64,000 nucleotides of DNA from positions 124,001 to 188,000 of the forward strand of contig NZ_KZ679040.1 of NCBI RefSeq assembly GCF_003024195.1. The letters are read 5' to 3'. The stretch is from Streptomyces dioscori (GTDB lineage Bacteria > Actinomycetota > Actinomycetes > Streptomycetales > Streptomycetaceae). Each line of letters opens with the position of its first letter. Position 1 is the first letter of the stretch. Positions 32,424 through 42,361 of this stretch are shown here, piece after piece. Under the pieces are notes generated by a model. It ran no database searches. It worked only from the letters and a program-made list of their open reading frames with translations, and was not told the DNA's origin. The translations under genes were made by a program, and so were the position numbers.

Positions 32424-34277
32424 GTGACTACCGCCCGCCCGTCGTCCCCCGACACCCTCACTGGAGGGCCCTTCGTGCCCGCCTCTTCCGTCGCCAGCGC
32501 CGCGTCCTCGCACCATCTGTCGCCCGCGTTCCCCGGCAGGGCCCCCTGGGGCACCGCCAACAAGCTGCGCGCCTGGCAGCAAGGGGCGATGGAGCGGTAC
32601 CTCCAGGAGCAGCCGCGTGACTTTCTCGCCGTCGCCACGCCCGGCGCCGGCAAGACGACCTTCGCGCTGACCCTCGCGTCCTGGCTGCTGCACCACCATG
32701 TCGTGCAGCAGGTGACCGTGGTCGCGCCGACCGAGCATCTGAAGAAGCAGTGGGCGGAGGCGGCCGCGCGGATAGGGATCAAGCTGGATCCCGAGTACAG
32801 CGCGGGCCCGCTCAGCAAGGAGTACCAGGGCGTCGCCGTGACCTACGCCGGAGTCGGCGTACGGCCCATGCTGCACCGCAACCGCTGCGAGCAGCGCAAG
32901 ACCCTCGTCATCCTCGACGAGATCCACCACGCCGGTGACTCCAAGTCCTGGGGCGAGGCGTGCCTGGAGGCCTTCGAGCCCGCCACCCGCCGGCTCGCCC
33001 TCACCGGTACGCCGTTCAGGTCCGACACGAACCCCATCCCCTTCGTCGCGTACGAGGAGGGCAACGACGGAATCCGCCGCTCCGCAGCCGACTACACCTA
33101 CGGCTACGGCTCCGCCCTCGGCGACGGCGTCGTGCGGCCCGTCATCTTCCTCTCCTACAGCGGCAACATGCGCTGGCGTACGAAGGCGGGGGACGAGATC
33201 GCCGCCCGGCTCGGCGAACCGATGACCAAGGATGCCGTCAGCCAGGCCTGGCGCACCGCCCTCGACGCGCGCGGCGAGTGGATGCCCAGCGTGCTGCGCG
33301 CCGCCGACCAGCGGCTGACCGAGGTCCGGAAGGGCATCCCGGACGCGGGCGCCCTCGTCATCGCGTCCGACCAGGACTCCGCGCGCGCCTACGCCAAGCT
33401 GATCCGCGAGATCACCGGGAACAAGGCCACCCTCGTCCTCTCCGACGACACCGGCGCCTCCAACCGGATCGACGAGTTCAGCCAGAGCGAGGACCGCTGG
33501 ATGGTCGCCGTCCGGATGGTGTCCGAGGGCGTCGACGTACCGCGCCTCGCCGTGGGCGTGTACGCGACCACCATCTCGACCCCCCTCTTCTTCGCCCAGG
33601 CCGTCGGCCGCTTCGTACGCTCAAGGCGCCGCGGCGAGACCGCCTCCGTCTTCCTGCCGACCGTCCCCGACCTCCTCACCTTCGCCAACGAGATGGAGGT
33701 CGAGCGCGACCACGCCCTCGACAAGCCCAAGAAGGAGAGCGAGGAGGACCCGTACGCCGAATCCGAGAAGGAGATGGAGGAGGCGAACAAGGAGCAGGAC
33801 GAGGACACCGGCGAGCAGGAGCAGTTCTCCTTCGAGGCGCTGGAGTCCGAGGCCGTCTTCGACCGGGTCCTCTACGACGGCGCCGAGTTCGGCATGCAGG
33901 CCCACCCGGGAAGCGCGGAGGAACAGGACTACCTCGGCATCCCCGGGCTCCTCGAACCCGACCAGGTCCAGCTCCTCCTGCAGAAGCGCCAGGCCCGGCA
34001 GATCGCGCACAGCCGCAAGAAGCCGGACGAGGAGGCCGACCTCCTCGAACTGCCCGCCGAGCGGCGACCCGTGGTCTCCCACAAGGAGATGCTGGAGCTG
34101 CGCAAGAAGCTCAACACCATGGTCGGCGCGTACGTCCACCAGAGCGGCAAGCCCCACGGCGTGATCCACACCGAGCTGCGCCGCGTCTGCGGCGGGCCGC
34201 CCAGCGCGGAGGCGACCGCCGGGCAGTTGCGCCAGCGGATCGAGAAGGTGCAGGAGTGGGCGACCCGTATGCGATGA
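32424..34277 (+). CDS. DEAD/DEAH box superfamily 2 helicase
   Basis: 617 aa from a GTG with GGAG 3 bases upstream (MTTARPSSP). Helicase core: RAWQQGAMERYL (Q-like region), ATPGAGKTTFALTLA (Walker A), VILDEIHHAGD (DEIH box), ALTGTPFRSD (motif III), then MVSEGVDVPRLAVGVYATT and FAQAVGRFVRSRR (motifs V and VI). An acidic insert of Glu/Lys (about 440-480) separates the helicase core from a C-terminal part of unknown fold. Resembles UvrB/RecG-like type III restriction helicase domains, but no nuclease or methylase partner is nearby. Likely DNA repair or RNA handling. Confidence 0.88.
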   Translation: MTTARPSSPDTLTGGPFVPASSVASAASSHHLSPAFPGRAPWGTANKLRAWQQGAMERYLQEQPRDFLAVATPGAGKTTFALTLASWLLHHHVVQQVTVVAPTEHLKKQWAEAAARIGIKLDPEYSAGPLSKEYQGVAVTYAGVGVRPMLHRNRCEQRKTLVILDEIHHAGDSKSWGEACLEAFEPATRRLALTGTPFRSDTNPIPFVAYEEGNDGIRRSAADYTYGYGSALGDGVVRPVIFLSYSGNMRWRTKAGDEIAARLGEPMTKDAVSQAWRTALDARGEWMPSVLRAADQRLTEVRKGIPDAGALVIASDQDSARAYAKLIREITGNKATLVLSDDTGASNRIDEFSQSEDRWMVAVRMVSEGVDVPRLAVGVYATTISTPLFFAQAVGRFVRSRRRGETASVFLPTVPDLLTFANEMEVERDHALDKPKKESEEDPYAESEKEMEEANKEQDEDTGEQEQFSFEALESEAVFDRVLYDGAEFGMQAHPGSAEEQDYLGIPGLLEPDQVQLLLQKRQARQIAHSRKKPDEEADLLELPAERRPVVSHKEMLELRKKLNTMVGAYVHQSGKPHGVIHTELRRVCGGPPSAEATAGQLRQRIEKVQEWATRMR

Positions 34278-34752
34278 CCCACCCGTATGCGACGACCCAC
34301 CCGTACGTGGTGACTGCCTCACTCTTGTGAGTCCGTAGTCCGTGGTCCGCAGTGCGTAGTCCGTACGGTGAGACGAGCGCCGGTGCCCTCATGGCACCGG
34401 CGCTCGCGTGCGTGTGCGCTCCGTGCAGGGGTGGTGCACGCCGGGTGCGCGCCACAGAGACCACACCGCTCACATCCGGCCAAAACTGGATCAAACCCTG
34501 GGTAACCAGGAGCGGTCCGTACCTGCGCATGACCGGATTCTGGACGGAGCCTTCCGCTGAGCGAACCAGCTCGCTACTGTCCCCGCTACGCACACGCCCC
34601 GTGGCAGCGCCGCCGCGGAGCGCAGCCGGTGCCCGCCCGGAAGTACCCGGGACGCAGCCGACCGGCGGCCTCTGACGCGCGTCGCCGATGGGACCGGTGA
34701 CGCGTCCGCCACGTAGGGGGTCGCCGACTCTCACCACTAAGGAGTGGGCGTC
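34278..34752. other. Intergenic region between helicase and IclR genes
   Basis: Apart from the terminator at 34374-34406 I see only short direct repeats just after the helicase stop (ACCCACCCGTATGCGACG-like units) and no coding frame. The IclR promoter should lie in its right part. Confidence 0.5.
34374..34406 (+). terminator. Terminator after the helicase gene
   Basis: Perfect 14-bp stem (34374-34387 with 34393-34406) with loop CTCAT. Confidence 0.7.
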
Positions 34753-35397
34753 GTGACCGCGGAAACCTCCCAGACGCTCGACCGGGGACTGCGTGTCCTC
34801 AAGCTGCTCGCCGACACCGACCACGGTCTGACCGTCACCGAGCTGTCAAACAAACTCGGAGTCAACCGGACCGTTGTGTACCGGTTGCTCGCCACGCTGG
34901 AGCAGCACGCCCTCGTACGCCGTGACCTGGGCGGCCGTGCCCGGGTCGGGCTCGGCGTGCTGCGGCTCGGCCGGCAGGTGCATCCGCTGGTGCGCGAGGC
35001 CGCGCTGCCCGCGTTGCGGTCGCTGGCCGAGGACATCGGGGCGACGGCCCATCTCACGCTGGTCGACGGTACGGAGGCGCTCGCCGTCGCCGTGGTCGAG
35101 CCGACGTGGACGGACTATCACGTCGCCTACCGGGCCGGGTTCCGGCATCCGCTGGAACGGGGGGCCGCCGGGAAGGCGATCCTCGCCGCGCGGGCCGGAG
35201 GGGCGGACGGTGAGCTCGGCTACACCCTTACGCATGGGGAACTGGAGGCTGGGGCGAGTGGGGCCGCTGCGGCGCTCGTTGGTGTGACGGGGGTGGAGGG
35301 GAGTGTGGGGGTGGTGATGTTGGCTGACGCGGTGCCTGAGCGGGTGGGGCCGCGGGTGGTTGATGCTGCGCGGGAAGTGGCTGACGCGTTGCGGTGA
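34753..35397 (+). CDS. IclR family transcriptional regulator
   Basis: 214 aa starting at the GTG 8 bases after AAGGAG. N-terminal winged helix: TLDRGLRVLKLLADTDHGLTVTELSNKLGVNRTVVYRLLATLEQHALV. The C-terminal IclR effector domain is shorter than usual (about 140 residues; RGAAGKAILAARAGG is recognisable) and ends in a Gly/Val-rich stretch. Ligand unknown. Stands alone between two intergenic gaps; the following gap holds tandem repeats. Confidence 0.88.
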   Translation: MTAETSQTLDRGLRVLKLLADTDHGLTVTELSNKLGVNRTVVYRLLATLEQHALVRRDLGGRARVGLGVLRLGRQVHPLVREAALPALRSLAEDIGATAHLTLVDGTEALAVAVVEPTWTDYHVAYRAGFRHPLERGAAGKAILAARAGGADGELGYTLTHGELEAGASGAAAALVGVTGVEGSVGVVMLADAVPERVGPRVVDAAREVADALR

Positions 35398-35479
35398 CCT
35401 GGCCCTGGCCGGCGCGCTGGCCGGCGCCCTGGCCGGGGTTGGGGGTCGTGGGTCGGCTGCGGGTCCGCTGTGGCTGGTC

Positions 35480-35602
35480 GCGCAGTTCCCCGCGCCCCTA
35501 AAGGCAAAAGACTGCGCAGTTCCCCGCGCCCCTGAACGGCAAAAGATTGCGCCGTTCCCCGCGCCCCTAAAAGCCGAAGACTGCGCCGTTTCCCGCGCCC
35601 CC
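35480..35602. repeat. Four tandem copies of the Streptomyces GC-box repeat
   Basis: Copies of GCGCAGTTCCCCGCGCCCCT begin at 35480, 35514, 35549 and 35583, a period of 34-35 bases, with AAAGGCAAAAGACT-like linkers. The same word recurs at 52.5-52.9 kb and 53.5 kb. It is a dispersed intergenic family common in Streptomyces, sometimes acting as terminator. Confidence 0.8.
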
Positions 35603-35638
35603 AGGAAGCCGAAGATTGCTCTCCGTTAGATTGATGCC

Positions 35639-36457
35639 GTGGCTTCTCGTCTCTTCGGTCTTTCTGGTCTCTCCCGTCTCTCCCGGTTTCGGGCCGTCGC
35701 CGTGTGCGCGCTGCCTGTCGTGGGGCTGTTTGCCGTGGCGGTGTTCGCGCCGTTGCCGTTCTCGTTGGCGCAGCCCGGGATGACGGCGGATGTGCTCGGT
35801 GAGAACAAGGGCGACCCGGTGATCACGATCTCCGGTGCGAAGGCCCGTGAGACGAGCGGGCAGCTGCGGATGACGACCATCGAGGCGACGAGCCCGGACA
35901 CGGACGTGAGCCTGGGCGACGTGCTCGACGGCTGGTTCCGTACGGACCGTGCGGTGATGCCGCGCGACTCGGTCTACCCGAGCGGCGACAGCGTCAAGGA
36001 GATCGAGAAGTACAACGCCCAGGAGATGAAGAAGTCCCAGGACACTGCCACCGAGGCGGCTCTGGGCCAGCTCGGCGGAAAGCCGGACGACATCGAGGTC
36101 ACGCTCAAGCTCGCCGACGTGGGCGGTCCGAGCGCAGGGCTTCTCTTCTCGCTCGGCATCGTCGACAAGCTGGACGGCGACGGCAGCGGCGGCGACCTCA
36201 CGGGCGGCCGGGTCATCGCGGGTACGGGGACGATCGACGCCGACGGGAAGGTCGGCGCGGTCGGGGGAGTGGCTCTCAAGACGCAGGCGGCCCGCCGCGA
36301 CGGCGCCACGGTCTTCCTGGTCCCGAAGGCGGAGTGCTCGGACGCCGAGTCGGAACTGCCGAAGGGGCTGCGCCTCATCCCGGTGACGACCCTCAAGGGC
36401 GCCGTCGACTCCCTGGTGGCGCTGGAGAAGGGCAAGGGCTCTGTTCCCTCCTGCTGA
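35639..36457 (+). CDS. Membrane-anchored S16 (Lon-type) peptidase domain protein
   Basis: 272 aa. GTG start without a clear ribosome site. One N-terminal span (AVAVCALPVVGLFAVAVFA) anchors or exports the protein. The body contains VGGPSAGLLFSLGIVDKL, with the catalytic-type Ser of the Lon peptidase fold, and GTGTIDADGKVGAVGGVALKTQAA, which supplies the Lys of the dyad. This resembles YlbL/S16 proteins, but it is shorter and I see no separate PDZ domain. Probably works outside the membrane; substrate unknown. Confidence 0.82.
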   Translation: MASRLFGLSGLSRLSRFRAVAVCALPVVGLFAVAVFAPLPFSLAQPGMTADVLGENKGDPVITISGAKARETSGQLRMTTIEATSPDTDVSLGDVLDGWFRTDRAVMPRDSVYPSGDSVKEIEKYNAQEMKKSQDTATEAALGQLGGKPDDIEVTLKLADVGGPSAGLLFSLGIVDKLDGDGSGGDLTGGRVIAGTGTIDADGKVGAVGGVALKTQAARRDGATVFLVPKAECSDAESELPKGLRLIPVTTLKGAVDSLVALEKGKGSVPSC

Positions 36458-36489
36458 GCCGAGCCGGTCGGGCGCTCAGCGCTCAGCAC

Positions 36490-37473
36490 TCAGCCGTCCT
36501 TGACGAAGCCTTCCTTCTTCATCCAGTCCAGTGCCACCGCGTGCGGATCCTCGCCGTCGACGTCGACCTTGGCGTTCAGCTCCTGCGCCACGTCGTTGTC
36601 GAGCCGTTTCGTGATCGGGGCCAGGACCTCGGCGATCGCCGGGTACTTCTTCAGGGCCTTCGTGTTGATCTGCGGGGCCACGTTGTAGTTGGGGAAGAAC
36701 TTCTTGTCGTCCGCCATCACCGCGAGGTTCATGGACTTGATGCGGCCGTCGGTGGTGAAGACCTCCCCGTAGGTGCAACTGCCCTTCTTGACCTGGGTGT
36801 AGATGATCCCGGTGTCCATCTGCGTGATGTTCCCGCTCGGCAGTTTCATGCCGTAGGCCTTCTCCATGCCCGGCATCCCGTCCGCCCGGTTGGCGAACTC
36901 GCTCTCCACGCAGACGGTGACGGCCTTGGGGTCCTTCTTGGAGAGGGCGGCCACCTCGGAGAGCGTTTTCGTGCCGTACTTCTTGAAGTTGGCCTGGTTC
37001 ATGGCGAGCGCGTACGTGTTGTTCAGCTTCGAAGGGGGCAGCCAGGTCAGCCCGTTCTTGCGGTCGGCGTCGCGTACGGCCTCCCACTGCTTCTGCGGAT
37101 CCGTGATGGGGTCGCTGTTGCCCAGGTAGGTGATCCAGGCGGTGCCCGTGTACTCGTAACCGGCGTCCGCGTCCCCGTTCTTGACCGCTTCCCGGGAGCC
37201 GATGGAGCCCTGGATGCCCGTGCGGTCGAGGACCTCGGCGCCGGCCGCCTGGAAGGCGATGCCCATGATCGCGCCGAGGATGAGCTGCTCGGTGAACTCC
37301 TTGGACGTCACGGTGAGATCGGCGCCCTTGAGCGGCTGCCCCTTCCCCACCGATCCCGGCTTCACATCGTCGACCATGGGCGAACCGCTGGTCAGCCCGC
37401 ACCCGGACACCGACACCGCCGCCAGCAGGGCCAACGCCGCCACCGGACCCGTAACCGACGTGACGCGTCTCAT
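36490..37473 (-). CDS. Glycine betaine/osmoprotectant ABC solute-binding lipoprotein
   Basis: 327 aa. Lipobox VSVSGCG near residue 25. The body has SKEFTEQLILGAIMGIAFQAAGAEV and DADAGYEYTGTAWITYL, hallmarks of OpuAC/ProX-like binding proteins of the quaternary-amine (QAT) family. It should present betaine, choline or carnitine-type compounds to the permeases. Last gene of a four-gene minus-strand operon; overlaps the preceding permease by 4 bases. Confidence 0.92.
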   Translation of the reverse strand: MRRVTSVTGPVAALALLAAVSVSGCGLTSGSPMVDDVKPGSVGKGQPLKGADLTVTSKEFTEQLILGAIMGIAFQAAGAEVLDRTGIQGSIGSREAVKNGDADAGYEYTGTAWITYLGNSDPITDPQKQWEAVRDADRKNGLTWLPPSKLNNTYALAMNQANFKKYGTKTLSEVAALSKKDPKAVTVCVESEFANRADGMPGMEKAYGMKLPSGNITQMDTGIIYTQVKKGSCTYGEVFTTDGRIKSMNLAVMADDKKFFPNYNVAPQINTKALKKYPAIAEVLAPITKRLDNDVAQELNAKVDVDGEDPHAVALDWMKKEGFVKDG

Positions 37474-38408
37474 GAGCCCGCCTCCAGACCGCGCGGACTG
37501 AGCAGGAGCTCGGCCAGGGACGCCAGCCAGTCGACCAGCAGAGCCAGTGCGACGGTCAGGATCGAGCCGAGGACCAGCACCGGCATCCGCTGATTGGTGA
37601 TCCCGGTCGTGATCAGCACACCCAGACCGCCGCCTCCGCCGAACGTGGCGAGCGTCGCCGTGCCCACGTTGAGGACGAGCGCGGTCCGTACGCCGGCCAG
37701 GATCAGCGGTACGGCCAGCGGGAGTTCGATCCGGCTCAGCACGCCCAGCGGGGACATGCCGATACCCCGGGCGGCCTCAAGCAACGTCGGGTCGTTCGCC
37801 TTCAGCCCGGCGATCGTGTTCGACAGGACGGGCAGGACGGCGTACGCGATGATGCCGATCAGTGCCGCCTTGCGGCCGATGCCCAGCCAGATCACCAGCA
37901 GCGCGAGCAGCCCGATCGCGGGCGTCGCCTGCCCCATGTTGGCGAAGGTCATGACCACCGGGGTCGCCTTGCGCAGGGCGCCGCGCGTCAGCAGGATGCC
38001 CAGCGGAATCGCGATGATCAGCACGAAGAAGGTGGAGATCACGGTCAGCTCGATGTGCTGGCGCAGGGCCTTCCACACCTGTCCGTTGCCGAGCGCGTTC
38101 TCGGAGAGCGGGTCGAGATCCGCCTGGCGGAACCAGAGCCAGGTGCAGAGCAGCCCGACGACGAGCACGGCGGGCAGGAAGGTCAGCTTCCGCCAGCCGA
38201 TGCCGGACGCCCGTGACGGGGCGGTGGGCGCGGCGAGATCCCCTTCGAACGCGGCTTCCCGCCCGGCCTCCGGGCCGGCGTCCCGCACCCCGCCACTGCC
38301 TGCGCCGCCGCTGGCCGTACGCGTACGACCGCGCCGGCCATCCGAGTCGCCGCCGCCGTCACCGTCGCGGGGGGTCCCGGGACCAGGAGGGGGAGTGGGA
38401 GTGCTCAC
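37470..38408 (-). CDS. Osmoprotectant ABC transporter permease (OpuC/ProW type)
   Basis: 312 aa. A disordered Gly/Arg/Pro-rich N-terminus of about 70 residues, one span, then five spans of the binding-protein-dependent permease domain. The EAA loop reads LLEAARGIGMSPLGVLSRIELPLAVPLIL. Overlaps the ATPase gene upstream and the binding protein downstream. Works with the 218-aa permease at the other end of the operon. Confidence 0.9.
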   Translation of the reverse strand: MSTPTPPPGPGTPRDGDGGGDSDGRRGRTRTASGGAGSGGVRDAGPEAGREAAFEGDLAAPTAPSRASGIGWRKLTFLPAVLVVGLLCTWLWFRQADLDPLSENALGNGQVWKALRQHIELTVISTFFVLIIAIPLGILLTRGALRKATPVVMTFANMGQATPAIGLLALLVIWLGIGRKAALIGIIAYAVLPVLSNTIAGLKANDPTLLEAARGIGMSPLGVLSRIELPLAVPLILAGVRTALVLNVGTATLATFGGGGGLGVLITTGITNQRMPVLVLGSILTVALALLVDWLASLAELLLSPRGLEAGS

Positions 38409-39694
38409 GCTTCACCCTCCCCGCCGCCACCCACACCCTCCTGCTCATGACGGTTGTGCTCGGTGCGGGCCTCCTCCAGGTCGTGCTGGTGCTCCATCGC
38501 GTCGAGCCGGTCGGCCTCCAGCATCTCCTGCACGGAGTTCATCAGCGTCTCCATGTCCACCACGCCGGTGTACTCGCCGCGCCGCCCGGTCACCACGACC
38601 CGCCCCGCGTTGTCCGTGAGCACGGCCTCCAGCGCGTCCCGCAGCGTCGCGTCCCGCGTCACGGTGTCGTTCACCAGCGTGCCGGCCCTGGCCAGTGACC
38701 CCCGGGCCCGCATGAGATCCCCGCGCCGCAGCCACTTGTAGGGCCGCCCCCGCCGGTCGAGCAGCAGGATCTCGTTCGTACCGCTCGCCCGGATCTTGTT
38801 GAAGATCTCCTGCAGCGGATCGTCGACGGTCACCGTCGGATAGTCGGTGATCTCCACATCCCGTACGCGCGTCAGGTTCAGCCGCTTCAGGGCGGCGCCC
38901 GCGCCCACGAACCCGGACACGAAGTCGTCGGCGGGGTTGGTGAGGATCGCCTCCGGGGTGTCGAACTGCGCGATGTGCGACTGCTCCCGCAGCACCGCGA
39001 TCCGGTCACCGAGCTTGATGGCCTCGTCGAAGTCGTGCGTGACGAAGACGATCGTCTTGTGCAACTCATGCTGCAGCCGGATCAGTTCATCCTGCAGATG
39101 ATCACGAGTGATGGGATCGACGGCACCGAACGGCTCGTCCATCAACAGCACGGGCGGATCGGCGGCCAGCGCCCGCGCCACGCCCACCCGCTGCTGCTGC
39201 CCACCGGACAACTGCCGCGGATAACGCCCGTGGAACTCACCGGGATCGAGCCCCACCAGATCGAGCATCTCCTCGATCCGCTCGGCGGTCCGCGTCTTCG
39301 ACCAGCCGACCATCTTCGGTACGAGTCCGATGTTCTGGGCGACGGTCATGTGAGGGAAGAGCCCCGACGACTGGATGGCGTACCCGATCTTGCGCCGTAG
39401 CTTCACCGGATCCATGTGGGTGACGTCCTCGCCACCGATGCGGATGCGCCCGCCCGTGGGCTCGATCAACCGGTTGATCATCTTCAGGGTGGTGGACTTC
39501 CCGCACCCGGAGGGCCCGACCAGCACCACCAGCTCACCGGCGTTGATCTCCATGTTGACGCTGTCCACAGCGGGATCGGCACTCCCGGGATACCGCTTGG
39601 TCAGACTCTCCAGCCGAATGGTGGCCCCGGTGGCGTCATGCCCGCCCCCACCCTCCCGCGCCCCCTCCACGGTCTCTGCTGCTGTCTCAGACAC
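38405..39694 (-). CDS. Glycine betaine-type ABC transporter ATPase with CBS domains
   Basis: 429 aa. Walker A GPSGCGKST (about residue 60), Q-loop QSSGLFPHMT, signature LSGGQQQR, Walker B LLMDEPFGAVD, H-loop VFVTHD. Residues from about 270 form two CBS domains (ITDYPTVTVDDPLQEI and VTRDATLRDALEAVL), which sense ionic strength or nucleotides in OpuA-type importers. An acidic/His tail (EEARTEHNRHEQEG) ends the protein. Start overlaps the end of the upstream permease gene. Confidence 0.93.
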   Translation of the reverse strand: MSETAAETVEGAREGGGGHDATGATIRLESLTKRYPGSADPAVDSVNMEINAGELVVLVGPSGCGKSTTLKMINRLIEPTGGRIRIGGEDVTHMDPVKLRRKIGYAIQSSGLFPHMTVAQNIGLVPKMVGWSKTRTAERIEEMLDLVGLDPGEFHGRYPRQLSGGQQQRVGVARALAADPPVLLMDEPFGAVDPITRDHLQDELIRLQHELHKTIVFVTHDFDEAIKLGDRIAVLREQSHIAQFDTPEAILTNPADDFVSGFVGAGAALKRLNLTRVRDVEITDYPTVTVDDPLQEIFNKIRASGTNEILLLDRRGRPYKWLRRGDLMRARGSLARAGTLVNDTVTRDATLRDALEAVLTDNAGRVVVTGRRGEYTGVVDMETLMNSVQEMLEADRLDAMEHQHDLEEARTEHNRHEQEGVGGGGEGEA

Positions 39695-40343
39695 GAATCC
39701 CCCTAGGGATGGTCAGCCGCCCGATGAGGACGTACGCGGCATCGAACAGCAGCGCCAGGACGATGATCCCGAGCGTGCCCGCGAGGACTTGGTTGAGTGC
39801 GTTCTTGCTGCCCAGGGAGGCGATACCGCGGAAGATCTCATTGCCGAGCCCGGGTCCGGAGGCGTACGCGGCGATGGCGGCGATGCCCATCAGCATCTGC
39901 GTGGAGACCCGGATCCCGGTCAGGATCGGCGGCCAGGCCAACGGCAGCTCGACGCGTACGAGCCGGGCGAGCCGCGACATCCCGATACCGGTCGCCGCGT
40001 CCACCAGCGACGGATCGACCCCGCGCAGTCCGACGATCGAATTGCGCACGATGGGCAGCAGCCCGTACAGCGTCAGCGCGATGACCGTGGGCGGAACACC
40101 CAGCCCCACCACCGGGATCAGCAGACCGATCATGGCGAGCGAGGGAATGGTCAGCAGGGTCGCCGTGGTGATCGTGGCGAGGTTCCCGGCCCAGTCGCTG
40201 CGATAGGTGACGACCCCGATCACCACCCCCACGACGGTGGCGACGACCATGCACTGGAAAACGGCGCTGGCGTGCTGGAACGCGTCGGCGAGGAGCTGCT
40301 GATGACGACTGCCGAGGTACTCCCAGAAGTTCACCGCTGTCAC
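39687..40343 (-). CDS. Osmoprotectant ABC transporter permease (second)
   Basis: 218 aa, five to six spans. EAA loop LVDAATGIGMSRLARLVRVELPLAWPPIL. The start MTAVNFWEYLGSRHQQLLADAFQH is typical of OpuCB/CD permeases. First gene of the operon, transcribed away from a short gap after the Lrp/AsnC gene; the promoter must lie within or beyond that gene's end. Confidence 0.9.
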   Translation of the reverse strand: MTAVNFWEYLGSRHQQLLADAFQHASAVFQCMVVATVVGVVIGVVTYRSDWAGNLATITTATLLTIPSLAMIGLLIPVVGLGVPPTVIALTLYGLLPIVRNSIVGLRGVDPSLVDAATGIGMSRLARLVRVELPLAWPPILTGIRVSTQMLMGIAAIAAYASGPGLGNEIFRGIASLGSKNALNQVLAGTLGIIVLALLFDAAYVLIGRLTIPRGIRV

Positions 40344-40367
40344 CTCACCCGGTAGCCCTAGTTGTTG

Positions 40368-40844
40368 TCAGCCGTCGTCGTCCCTGGCCGCCTGCTCCAC
40401 CAGCGGGATGATCCGCAGCGGAACGGGGTTCTCCATGACGATCGCCGTGGAGGCCCGGACAATGCCATCAAAACCGACAACCCGGTCGATCACCCGTTGA
40501 AGATCGGCGTTGGAGCGGGCCACGAGCCGGCACAGCATGTCCCCGCCACCCGTGGTCGTGTGCAGCTCCAGCACCTCGGGCACGGTCGCCAAGTGCGCCC
40601 GTACGTCCGCGCCTTGCCCCTGCCGGATCTGCAGGGTCGCGAAAGCGGTGACGGGATATCCGAGGGCCGTGGGATCCACCTGCGGACCGAATCCCCGGAT
40701 GACTCCATTCGACTGAAGACGGTCCAGCCGCGCCTGCACTGTCCCGCGCGCGACCCCGAGCCGACGGGACATCTCCAGCACCCCGATCCGGGGCTCCTCG
40801 GCGAGCAGCACAAGAAGCCGCCCGTCCAAACGATCGATCCCCAC
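40368..40844 (-). CDS. Lrp/AsnC family regulator beside hppD
   Basis: 158 aa from the GTG that follows GGAGG by 6 bases and gives a GIDRLDGRLLVLLAEEPRIG start; longer frames lack a ribosome site. Helix-turn-helix LEMSRRLGVARGTVQARLDRL; then the RAM ligand domain (GYPVTAFATLQIRQGQ, ELHTTTGGGDMLCRLVARS). Divergent from 4-hydroxyphenylpyruvate dioxygenase, it probably controls that gene in response to an aromatic amino acid or its keto acid. Confidence 0.88.
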   Translation of the reverse strand: MGIDRLDGRLLVLLAEEPRIGVLEMSRRLGVARGTVQARLDRLQSNGVIRGFGPQVDPTALGYPVTAFATLQIRQGQGADVRAHLATVPEVLELHTTTGGGDMLCRLVARSNADLQRVIDRVVGFDGIVRASTAIVMENPVPLRIIPLVEQAARDDDG

Positions 40845-40903
40845 AATCACCTCCAAGGTGGTCACCCTGTACAAGAAGTAGGCATGAGGCCGCCCTCTAC
40901 TAA

Positions 40904-42112
<1,209 letters not shown>

Positions 42113-42150
42113 TCTCCCCCGGGGGGAGTCCCCCGGAGCACGGCCCGCAC

Positions 42151-42224
42151 CCGGCACACGACGGGAGCGGGCCGCGCCGGTGCGTCACCCGGCACACGAC
42201 GGGAGCGGGCCGTGCCGGTACGTC
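42151..42224. repeat. Two tandem 37-38-bp repeats after hppD
   Basis: CCGGCACACGACGGGAGCGG and the following GCCG-GCCGGT-CGTC segment occur twice in a row (42151-42187 and 42189-42224) with two or three differences. The second copy is also the left arm of the inverted repeat at 42207-42320. Confidence 0.7.
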
Positions 42225-42320
42225 GCAGTCCGCCGCATAGAGCGGTGCAAGCGACGGCCCCCTCTCCTCCTCAGGGCAGTACACCCGGGAGGCGGCGGAC
42301 TCGACGTACCGGCACGGCCC
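42207..42320. repeat. Long inverted repeat between convergent hppD and TPR genes
   Basis: 42207-42236 pairs with 42292-42320 over 29 bp with a single bulged base, enclosing 55 bases. It would terminate both convergent genes. Confidence 0.7.
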
Positions 42321-42361
42321 CGACCCACTACGGCCACGGCCGACCCGCCACCGCCGCGCCC

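Noticed and set aside
32424-34277. The helicase as part of a defence island beside the element
   Set aside because: It is outside the att sites and has no nuclease, methylase or other defence gene next to it; looks like a resident chromosomal gene.
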